Of a stretch of DNA of 64,000 nt, positions 54,715-61,866 are shown piece after piece. Every line of letters begins with the position of its first letter. The first letter of the stretch is position 1. The stretch is taken from positions 503,346 through 567,345 of the forward strand of contig NZ_MSXW01000061.1 in NCBI RefSeq assembly GCF_001945445.1, in the 5' to 3' direction. The stretch is from Pseudomonas sp. PA27(2017). GTDB lineage: Bacteria > Pseudomonadota > Gammaproteobacteria > Pseudomonadales > Pseudomonadaceae. The notes below the pieces were generated by a model, which saw only the letters and a program-made list of their open reading frames with translations, had not been told where the DNA came from and searched no databases. The position numbers and the translations under genes were made by a program.

Positions 54715-55953
54715 CTAGCGCGGCTCATCCCCCACCAGCGGATCCCGAATCCGGTCGCGGCTCGATAGCGCCGGGAACAGCTTGATCCACAGCAGGCTGA
54801 TGCCGATGGCGCCGAAACCGCCGATCAGCACGGCCGGTACGGTGCCGAACCAGGCGGCGCTGACGCCGGCGCGGAAGTCGCCGAGCTGGTTGGAGGCGCC
54901 GATGAACAGGCTGTTCACTGCACCGACCCGGCCGCGCATGTCATCGGGCGTCTGCAACTGCACGAAGGCGCCGCGGATCACCATGCTGACCATGTCGGCG
55001 GCGCCGAGCAGCACCAGGGTCGCCAGGCTGAACCACAGCGAGGTGGACAGGCCGAAGCCGATGGTCGCCACACCGAAGATCGCCACCGAGCCGAGAATCA
55101 CCGGGCCGACGCGCCGCTCGATGGGGTGGCGCGCCAGGTAGATCGACATCAGCAACGCGCCCACCGCCGGCGCCGAGCGCAGCAGGCCCAGGCCCCAGGG
55201 GCCGGTGAGCAGGATGTCCTTGGCGAACACCGGCAGCAGCGCGGTGGCACCGCCGAGCAGTACGGCGAACATGTCCATGGAGATGGCGCCGAACACTTCC
55301 GGGCGGCTGCGGATGAAGCGGAAGCCGGCCAGCAGCGATTCCACCGAGATCTTCTGCTTCAGCGGCTTCTGCTGCGACGGCAGGCTGAGCATCATGCCCA
55401 CGGCGATCAGGTACAGCACCAGCGCCGGGCCATACACCCAGGCCGGCGCCACGGCGTAGAGCACGCCGCCCAGAGCGGGAGAGACGATGGTCGCGGTCTG
55501 CATCGCCGAGCTGGAGGCCGCCACGGCGGCGGGGAACAGGCCCGGCGGCACGATGTTGGGGAGCAGGGCCTGGGTGGTGGGCATCTCGAAAGCCCGCGCG
55601 GTGCCCATCATGAAGGCGATGACGAAGATCATCTCGCGGGTCAGGCTGCTCGTGCTGCTGCCGATCAACAGGGTGATGGCGACCATGGCCTGGCCGCACT
55701 GGCACAGCGCAGCGACCTTGCGGCGGTCGAAGCGGTCGGCGACGTGACCGGTCAGTAGGATGAAAAGGATCTTGGGCAGAAATTCGACGAGGCCGACCAG
55801 GCCCAGGTCGAGCACGTTGCCGGTGAGGCTGTACATCTGCCAGCCAATGGCCACGGTGAGCATCTGGAAACCGCTGGCGGTGAACACCCGTGCCAGCCAG
55901 AAGCGGATGAAAGGCGTGTGATGACGCAGTAGCAACTGACCATGGACGGACAT
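54715..55953 (-). CDS. MFS transporter, EntS/DHA3-like
   Basis: This 412-aa protein has 12 membrane helices. GHVADRFDRRKVAALCQCGQ is the loop 2-3 MFS motif and QTPDDMRGRVGAVNSLFIGASNQLGDFRAGV is typical of the MFS_3/EntS (DHA3) group, which contains siderophore and drug exporters. The substrate is unknown and no siderophore genes are next to it. Convergent with the second J gene, stops only 3 bp apart. Confidence 0.88.
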   Translation of the reverse strand: MSVHGQLLLRHHTPFIRFWLARVFTASGFQMLTVAIGWQMYSLTGNVLDLGLVGLVEFLPKILFILLTGHVADRFDRRKVAALCQCGQAMVAITLLIGSSTSSLTREMIFVIAFMMGTARAFEMPTTQALLPNIVPPGLFPAAVAASSSAMQTATIVSPALGGVLYAVAPAWVYGPALVLYLIAVGMMLSLPSQQKPLKQKISVESLLAGFRFIRSRPEVFGAISMDMFAVLLGGATALLPVFAKDILLTGPWGLGLLRSAPAVGALLMSIYLARHPIERRVGPVILGSVAIFGVATIGFGLSTSLWFSLATLVLLGAADMVSMVIRGAFVQLQTPDDMRGRVGAVNSLFIGASNQLGDFRAGVSAAWFGTVPAVLIGGFGAIGISLLWIKLFPALSSRDRIRDPLVGDEPR

Positions 55954-56313
55954 TGGAGTACTTAGGCGGCTAACGACGGCCGCTCAGCCTAGCACGTCCG
56001 CTGTAACATTTGGATGCAAGATGTCTGATGACTTCAGATCAGCAGCGCTGCACGTGCCGTGGTGCTTAGAAGCTGTTCATGCTCCTTCAGCCCAGGTTCG
56101 TCGACTTTGGCGGTTAAGTGGCGGGAGCCGTCGTTATCCGATCCATTGTGGGAGCCGCGACCTCGCGGCGAATCGCTCAGCCACCGCCGAAATAGGCAGT
56201 CAGGCTGCAATCGTTTCGCCCCGAGGTCGGGGCTCCCACAGGTTGGTTTGAGTGTCTGCTCCTGCCTTGCAGCAGCCTCTTTGATGTCGCCTAAAAAGAT
56301 CGTGAGCAGGTTC
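55954..56313. other. 360-bp intergenic region filled with repeats
   Basis: No gene is seen. The core is the REP-like pair at 56147-56240. Around it, CTTAGAAGCTGTTCATG (about 56066-56082) and the imperfect complement CGTGAGCAGGTTCTTAG (about 56300-56316) form an outer inverted repeat, so one repeat may have inserted within another. The left 80 bp hold the promoter region of the MFS gene. Confidence 0.55.
56147..56240. repeat. REP-like inverted pair
   Basis: TGTGGGAGCCGCGACCTCGCGGCGAA (56147-56172) and its complement with three changes (56215-56240). Each arm has its own inner stem (CCGCGA/CGCGG or CCCGA/GGGG type), and the changes keep that pairing. This is the classic form of a Pseudomonas REP doublet, GTGGGAGCCGCG being the head. 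Confidence 0.88.
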
Positions 56314-56607
56314 TTAGTGGATCAGCCCGCTAAGCAGCCACAGGCCCAGCAATAGCCAGATCAGGCCACCGATCACCGAGCCGCGCATGAACGAGCGCAC
56401 CGCGCTGTAGAGCAGAATCAGCCCCAGCAGCAACACAGCGATGCTGAGCAGCGATGGGGTAACCCCCAGAGCGCCGGACAGACCGTCGATAAAGCTGGCG
56501 ACCGCGCCGCCGAGCATGCCGAAAACGCCGCTAAGGGCGTCGACGATAAAGCGGATGAACGAGCCAAACGCCTCGCCCAGGGATTCGAAAAAGCCTTCTA
56601 CGCGCAT
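56314..56607 (-). CDS. Small membrane protein of unknown function
   Basis: The 97-aa protein starts MRVEGFFESLGEAFGSF with an amphipathic N-terminal part, then glycine-rich helices (GVFGMLGGAVASFIDGLSG) and two membrane segments near the C terminus (LLSIAVLLLGLILLYSA, GLIWLLLGLWLL). Start ATG 56607 has AGGA 8 nt upstream. It follows the kinase operon on the same strand after 110 bp. Family not recognised. Confidence 0.75.
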   Translation of the reverse strand: MRVEGFFESLGEAFGSFIRFIVDALSGVFGMLGGAVASFIDGLSGALGVTPSLLSIAVLLLGLILLYSAVRSFMRGSVIGGLIWLLLGLWLLSGLIH

Positions 56608-56717
56608 GTAGGGATTCCTGAGAAACGGAAAGGGCGACAAGCGCCAGGGTGCTGACTATTGAGCCGCGGCCTCGATGCGGAGTTCCCGGCTTCTGCGCCG
56701 CAGGCGCTTGCGGCCGG

Positions 56718-58847
56718 TCAATCGTCGAGCATGGCCTTGAGCTTGCCGGCCAGCGCCTCGAAGGAGAACGGTTTGGCGATCATGTCCATATCCTTGCCCA
56801 GGTAGCCGTCGCGTATTTCGGCGCCCTCGGCATAGCCAGTGGCGAACAGCACTTTGAGGCCCGGCTGGCGCTGCCGGGCGGCGTCGGCGAGCTGGCGGCC
56901 GTTCATGCCGGGCAGGCCGACATCGGTGAGCAGCAGGTCGAGCGGCGCGTACTGTTCCAGCAGGCCCAGGGCGCTTTGCGCGTCGCTGGCCTGGATCAGG
57001 CTGTAGCCGAGTTCTTCGAGCACCTCGACCATCAGCATGCGCACCACCTTGTCGTCTTCCACCACCAGGATGCGCTCGCCGGTACCGCGCGGCGCTTCGG
57101 GCGTGGTGCTGTGGGGCAGCTCGGCTGGCGCCACGGGCAGGCGCGGCAGGTAGAGGTTCAGGGTGGTGCCGCGGCCGACCTGGCTTTCCAGATGCAGGTA
57201 GCCGCCGGTCTGCTTGACGAAGCCGTAGACCATGGAAAGCCCCAGGCCGGTGCCCTGGCCGATGGGTTTGGTGGTGAAGAACGGCTCGAAGGCGTGGCGG
57301 ATGATTTCCACGGGCATGCCGCAACCGCTATCGCTGACCGACAGCAACAGGTAGTCGCCGGCTGGTACCTGGTGGTTCTGCGCCTCCAGTTCGCCGAGCT
57401 GGGTGTTGCGGGTTTCGATGTGCAGCGTGCCGCCGTTAGGCATGGCGTCGCGCGCGTTGATGGCCAGGTTGATCAGCGCGTTTTCCAGCTGGTGACCATC
57501 GCTGCGGGTTGGCCACAGGTCGTCGGCCAACCGGGTTTCCAGGCTGATCTGTTCGCCCAGGGTACGTACCAGCAACTCCTCTAGGGCGCACACCAGCTCG
57601 TTGACAAGGACCGGGCGCATGTCCAGCGACTGGCGGCGGGCAAACGCCAGCAGGCGGTGAGTCAGCGAGGCGCCGCGCTTGGCCGAGGCGATGGCGGCGT
57701 CGACGAAGCGCGCCAACTGCGGGTGTTCGTCGCCCGGCAGCTTGCGCTGGATCAGCTCCAGGCTGCCGAGAATGCCGGCCAGCAGGTTGTTGAAGTCATG
57801 GGCGATGCCGCCGGTTAGCTGGCCGATGGCTTCCATTTTCTGCGCCTGGCGCAGCTGCTCCTCGGCCTGCACCCGCTGCAGTACGGCTTCGCTGACCCGC
57901 TCTTCGAGGGTCTGGGTCAGCTGGCGCAGTGCCAGTTCGGTGCGTTTGCGCTCGTCGATGTCCATCAACACGCCGGGAAAGCGCAGCGGCGTGCCATCGG
58001 GCGCCATCTCGCAGCGGCCGTTGGCCTCGATCCAGCGATAGCTGCCATCGGCCTGCAGCACCCGGTATTCGGCGCGGTAGCTGCCGCCGGTCGCGATGGT
58101 GTGCTCGATCATCGCGCGTACCCGTGGCCGATCCTGCGGGTGGATGGCCAGGGTGACGCGATCCAGCGCCATGCCGCTGGCGGCCTGCTGCGGGTCGGCG
58201 GCGAAGGCGCGGGCGAAGCGTTCGTCGCCGGTCACTCGATCATTGGGGATGTCCCACACCCAGGTGCCGAGCACGGCACCGGCGTTGAGCGCCAGCTCGA
58301 TGCGTTCGTTGGCGCTGCGCAGCTCCGCTTCGGCCTTGCTGCGTTGCTCGATAGCGACGATCTGATTGGTGGTCTCGACCACGATGCACATCATGCCGTG
58401 GGAATGCCCGGTGTTGTCGAGCAGCGGGTTGTAGTAGAGGTTCATCCAGGCATCTTCCTGCTGGCCGGGGCGGCGCAACGGCAGGTAGAGGTTCTCCTGG
58501 CACATCGAGCGGCCATTCAGGCCCATGCTGATCACGTGGCGGTTCCACTCGGCGATCTCCGGCCAGGCGTCCTCGGCCGGCAGGCCGAAGATGCCCGGAT
58601 GACGCTGGCCGGCGAACGCTGCGTAGGCGTCGTTGTAGATCAGCACGCCACGGGCGCCGCACAGCAGCACGATGGGCGTCGGTGAGGAGAGGATCAGCCG
58701 CGTGGTGCTGATCAGTACTTCCGGCCACCCTTCGATGGGGCCAAGGGGCGTGGCTGCCCAGTCAAAGCGGCGGATGAGCTCGACCGTGTCGCCGGATTGG
58801 CCGGCGAACAGGCAGGGTTGCGGTGGCGTGTTCTGCGTCACGGACAT
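56718..58847 (-). CDS. Hybrid sensor histidine kinase (PAS-PAS-HisKA-HATPase-REC)
   Basis: The 709-aa protein has no membrane segment. A first PAS-like domain (about 30-170, with FDWAATPLGPIEGWPE and PIVLLCGARGVLIYNDAYA) and a second PAS/PAC (about 190-310, YRAEYRVLQADGSYRWIE) lead into HisKA with the H box GGIAHDFNNLLAG at about 345. HATPase (NLAINARDAM, DSGCGMP, GTGLGLSMVYG) and a C-terminal receiver (VVEDD, phospho-Asp in LLLTDVGLPGMNG) follow. It is the last gene of the phytochrome-led cluster, 68 bp behind the other hybrid kinase. Confidence 0.92.
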   Translation of the reverse strand: MSVTQNTPPQPCLFAGQSGDTVELIRRFDWAATPLGPIEGWPEVLISTTRLILSSPTPIVLLCGARGVLIYNDAYAAFAGQRHPGIFGLPAEDAWPEIAEWNRHVISMGLNGRSMCQENLYLPLRRPGQQEDAWMNLYYNPLLDNTGHSHGMMCIVVETTNQIVAIEQRSKAEAELRSANERIELALNAGAVLGTWVWDIPNDRVTGDERFARAFAADPQQAASGMALDRVTLAIHPQDRPRVRAMIEHTIATGGSYRAEYRVLQADGSYRWIEANGRCEMAPDGTPLRFPGVLMDIDERKRTELALRQLTQTLEERVSEAVLQRVQAEEQLRQAQKMEAIGQLTGGIAHDFNNLLAGILGSLELIQRKLPGDEHPQLARFVDAAIASAKRGASLTHRLLAFARRQSLDMRPVLVNELVCALEELLVRTLGEQISLETRLADDLWPTRSDGHQLENALINLAINARDAMPNGGTLHIETRNTQLGELEAQNHQVPAGDYLLLSVSDSGCGMPVEIIRHAFEPFFTTKPIGQGTGLGLSMVYGFVKQTGGYLHLESQVGRGTTLNLYLPRLPVAPAELPHSTTPEAPRGTGERILVVEDDKVVRMLMVEVLEELGYSLIQASDAQSALGLLEQYAPLDLLLTDVGLPGMNGRQLADAARQRQPGLKVLFATGYAEGAEIRDGYLGKDMDMIAKPFSFEALAGKLKAMLDD

Positions 58848-58915
58848 CGATCGGGTGCCTATCCTGCGGTCTGGCCGCGACTGCAGCCCGCTGGCGGGCT
58901 GCAGAGTGAGTGGGG

Positions 58916-61306
58916 TCAGGTGGGTTTGCCGCTGGCGAAGGCGTGCTGCAGTTTTTCCGCCAGTTCGTCGCTGCGATAGGGCTTCTGCACGATGAAGGCT
59001 TCGTCGGCATCCAGCCCGCCCAGCTCCGCGTAACCGGTGACGAACACCACCGGCAGTTCCGGGTAGCGGCGGCGCACTGCCTGGGCCAGTTCGGCGCCAT
59101 TCATGCCGGGCATGGCGAAATCGGCGAGCAGCAGGTCGATGTCGTCATCGAGCTTGGCCAGGGCATCGGGGCCGCTATGGGCCTCGCGCACCTGATAGCC
59201 GAGTGCGTCCAGCGTCAGGGCGGTGACCTCGCGTACCCGCGGGTCATCGTCGACCAGAAGAATGGTGCGCTGGTCGCCGGGCTCGGCGATCGGCAGCGGC
59301 TGGCTGGGCATCTGTACCTCGGCCTGCACCACGTTGCGCAGGCCTGGCAGATAGACCTTGACCGTGGTGCCGACGCCCATCTTGGTGAGAATGCGCGCGC
59401 CGCCACCGGACTGCTTGGCGAACCCGAATACCTGAGCCAGGCCGAGGCCCGAGCCTTTGCCGATTTCCTTGGTGGTGAAGAACGGCTCGAAGGCCTTGGC
59501 CAGCACCGCCTCGCTCATGCCGCTACCGGAGTCCCGTACCGCAAGCACGACATAATCGCCGGGCTCCGGGTCCTCGGGGCGCCGCGGGATTTCGCTGATC
59601 ACCTCGTTGCTGGTGCTCAGGTGCAAGGTACCACCCACGCCCATGGCGTCGCGGGCATTGATCGCCAGGTTGAGGATGATCAGTTCGATCTGCGTCGGGT
59701 CGACCCGGGCATGCCACAGATCCGGCTCGGTGGCGGTCTCGATCAGCACGCTGCCGCCCAGGGTGCTTTTCAGCAGTTCGAGCATGCCCTGCACGGTTTC
59801 ACCAAGGTTGACCGCCTCCGGCACCAGGCGCTGGCGCCGCGAGAAGGCCAGCAGCTGGCCGGTCAGCTTGGCACCACGCTCGCCGGCATCGGTGATGTTC
59901 TGCAGGCGGCCGCGGGCCTTGTCCAGGTTGCCCTTTTCCAGGTCGCGGATCAGGAAGCTGGTACTGGTCAGCACCACGGTCAGCAGGTTGTTGAAGTCGT
60001 GGGCGACGCCGGCGGTGAGCTGACCGACTGCTTCCAGGCGCTGCATCTGCTGCAGGGTCGCTTCGACGCGTTCGCGCTCGGCGATCTGCTCGCGCAACTG
60101 CTGGTTGGTGGCGGCCAGTTCTTCGACAACTGCGCGCTCGTGGGTGATGTCACGCACCGTGGCGTAGAGCAGGTCGTCGTCGCGCACCACGATCCACGAC
60201 AGCCAGTGGTAGTCGCCACTGGCGTGGCGCATGCGGTTGACGAAGCGTACCGAGACGTTGTCCGAGGTCACACGCTCGATGTGCGAGCGGGTGTCCTGCT
60301 GATCGTCGCTGTGCACCAGTTCCCAGAGCGGGCCCTGGGTGAGCTGCTGGCGCGTCCAGCCAAGGGTCTGCTCCCAGGCCGGGTTGAGGGCGCTGGGGCG
60401 CATGTCGAAACGCAGCACGGCGAGCAGGTCGCGGGACAGCTCCCAGTTGCGATCGCGCTCGCGGGTGCGTTTCTCGACGCGCTCGCCGAGCACGTCGTTG
60501 AGGCGCAGCAAGGCTTCGTTGGCCTGTTTCTGTTCGGTGATGTCGTGCAGTACACCGAGGAAACGGGTGCACTGCCCATCGTCGAAGAACGCCTGGCCGC
60601 GCGCGGAAATCCAGCGTTTGCTGCCATTGCTCAGGGGCAGGCGGAATTCGGCCTGGAACTCGTTGCCACTGTCGGTGGCCAGTGCCTCGTTGACCCGCTG
60701 ACGCAGCTGCGCGCGATCATCGGGGTGGCAGCGGCCGAGAAACAGGGCCATGTCGACGTCGGCGCCCGTCTCCAGTTCGTACAGCGCGCGGCAGCGTTCG
60801 TCCCAGATCAGCGTATCGGTGGCCGGCACGTAATCCCACATGCCCATGCGCGCCGCACCGATGGCCAGCCGCGCACGGGCTTCGACGGCCTGCAGGGTGT
60901 CTTCCACGCGGCGCCGTTCTTCTCGCTCGTTGACCTCGGCCATGGCGCGGTCGATGGCCTTGGGCAGGAACGGTAGGTTCTGCTTGAGCACATAGTCGAC
61001 GGCGCCCAGGCGCATCATCTCCACCGCATGCTCTTCGCCGAACATGCCGGACAAGAAGATGAACGGCGTCTGCGGGGCCAGGCGGCGGGCCACCTCCAGC
61101 GCCTGGGCGCCGGAGGAGCCGGGCAACAGGTAATCGGAGAGGATCAGGTCGAAGCGCTCTTTCTCCAGCGCGCGTTCGGCGGCCTCGTGGTCATAGACCA
61201 GGGTACTGTCGACCGCCAGACCATTGCGTTCCAGTGCGAGCAGGGCCAGTTCCGCGTCATGCGGGCTGTCTTCGATGAACAGGAGTTTGATAGGCACAAG
61301 CGGCAT
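58916..61306 (-). CDS. Hybrid histidine kinase with receiver domains at both ends
   Basis: This soluble 796-aa protein has, in order, an N-terminal receiver (1-125; IEDSPHDAEL, phospho-Asp in LILSDYLLPGSSG), PAS (about 140-265), PAS (about 290-400), HisKA with H box AGVAHDFNNLLTV (about 435), HATPase (NLAINARDAMG, DSGSGM, GSGLGLAQVFG) and a second receiver (about 675-790; LLVDDD, LLLADFAMPGMNG). Two receivers in one kinase imply a phosphorelay. The N-terminal receiver could accept phosphate from the phytochrome kinase upstream. Start ATG 61306 has a weak ribosome binding site. Confidence 0.92.
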   Translation of the reverse strand: MPLVPIKLLFIEDSPHDAELALLALERNGLAVDSTLVYDHEAAERALEKERFDLILSDYLLPGSSGAQALEVARRLAPQTPFIFLSGMFGEEHAVEMMRLGAVDYVLKQNLPFLPKAIDRAMAEVNEREERRRVEDTLQAVEARARLAIGAARMGMWDYVPATDTLIWDERCRALYELETGADVDMALFLGRCHPDDRAQLRQRVNEALATDSGNEFQAEFRLPLSNGSKRWISARGQAFFDDGQCTRFLGVLHDITEQKQANEALLRLNDVLGERVEKRTRERDRNWELSRDLLAVLRFDMRPSALNPAWEQTLGWTRQQLTQGPLWELVHSDDQQDTRSHIERVTSDNVSVRFVNRMRHASGDYHWLSWIVVRDDDLLYATVRDITHERAVVEELAATNQQLREQIAERERVEATLQQMQRLEAVGQLTAGVAHDFNNLLTVVLTSTSFLIRDLEKGNLDKARGRLQNITDAGERGAKLTGQLLAFSRRQRLVPEAVNLGETVQGMLELLKSTLGGSVLIETATEPDLWHARVDPTQIELIILNLAINARDAMGVGGTLHLSTSNEVISEIPRRPEDPEPGDYVVLAVRDSGSGMSEAVLAKAFEPFFTTKEIGKGSGLGLAQVFGFAKQSGGGARILTKMGVGTTVKVYLPGLRNVVQAEVQMPSQPLPIAEPGDQRTILLVDDDPRVREVTALTLDALGYQVREAHSGPDALAKLDDDIDLLLADFAMPGMNGAELAQAVRRRYPELPVVFVTGYAELGGLDADEAFIVQKPYRSDELAEKLQHAFASGKPT

Positions 61307-61367
61307 GGAAAGGTCGTCGATTACGGTCTGTGGTTAGGCCAGGGAATCACGCATGGGGTGCGGGCGA

Positions 61368-61850
61368 TCAGTTTTCATCGGCTTGCTCGTCATCCTTGGC
61401 ACGTCGCTGCAGGCGCAAGGAACCGGGAGGCGGCTCGTTGAGCACTGCCCAGAACACGCCCAGATCGGAAATGGCCGAGACGAAGGCCTTGAATTCGACT
61501 GGTTTGACCACGTAGGCGTTCACGTTCAATTCGTAGGCGCGCTGCAGATCCGGGCCTTCGCGCGACGAGGTCAGCATGACGATCGGAATACTGCGCAATT
61601 CGGGCGAGTCGCGCACCACCTTGAGTACTTCCAGGCCGTCGACCTTGGGTAACTTGAGGTCGAGCATCATGATCGCCGGGTTACCGGGCAGGCGATCTGC
61701 ATGGGCGCCACGGCGAAACAGATAATCCAGCGCTTCGGCACCGTCGCGCATGACGATCACGTCGTTGGCCAGCTGACTACGCTCCAGAGCGATCAGGGTC
61801 AGCTCCAGATCGTGGGGATTATCTTCGACCAGCAGTATCGGTTTTAGCAT
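61368..61850 (-). CDS. Single-domain response regulator, Rcp1-like (phytochrome partner)
   Basis: This 160-aa protein is a lone receiver: LLVEDNPHDLELTLIALE at the start, phospho-Asp in IMMLDLKLPKVDGLEVLK (about 68), switch Thr/Ser MLTSS, and Lys in VVKPVEFKAF. The C-terminal extension FWAVLNEPPPG is typical of phytochrome-associated response regulators such as Rcp1/CphB-like. It has no output domain, so it passes phosphate on or acts by binding. The gene lies 16 bp behind the phytochrome gene. Confidence 0.92.
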   Translation of the reverse strand: MLKPILLVEDNPHDLELTLIALERSQLANDVIVMRDGAEALDYLFRRGAHADRLPGNPAIMMLDLKLPKVDGLEVLKVVRDSPELRSIPIVMLTSSREGPDLQRAYELNVNAYVVKPVEFKAFVSAISDLGVFWAVLNEPPPGSLRLQRRAKDDEQADEN

Positions 61851-61866
61851 TCATGTCCTCGACCCG

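Noticed and set aside
58910..60976. 688-codon plus-strand open frame opposite the hybrid kinase
   Set aside because: Complement of the well-supported kinase gene with all domain motifs on the other strand; low-complexity translation, no family resemblance.
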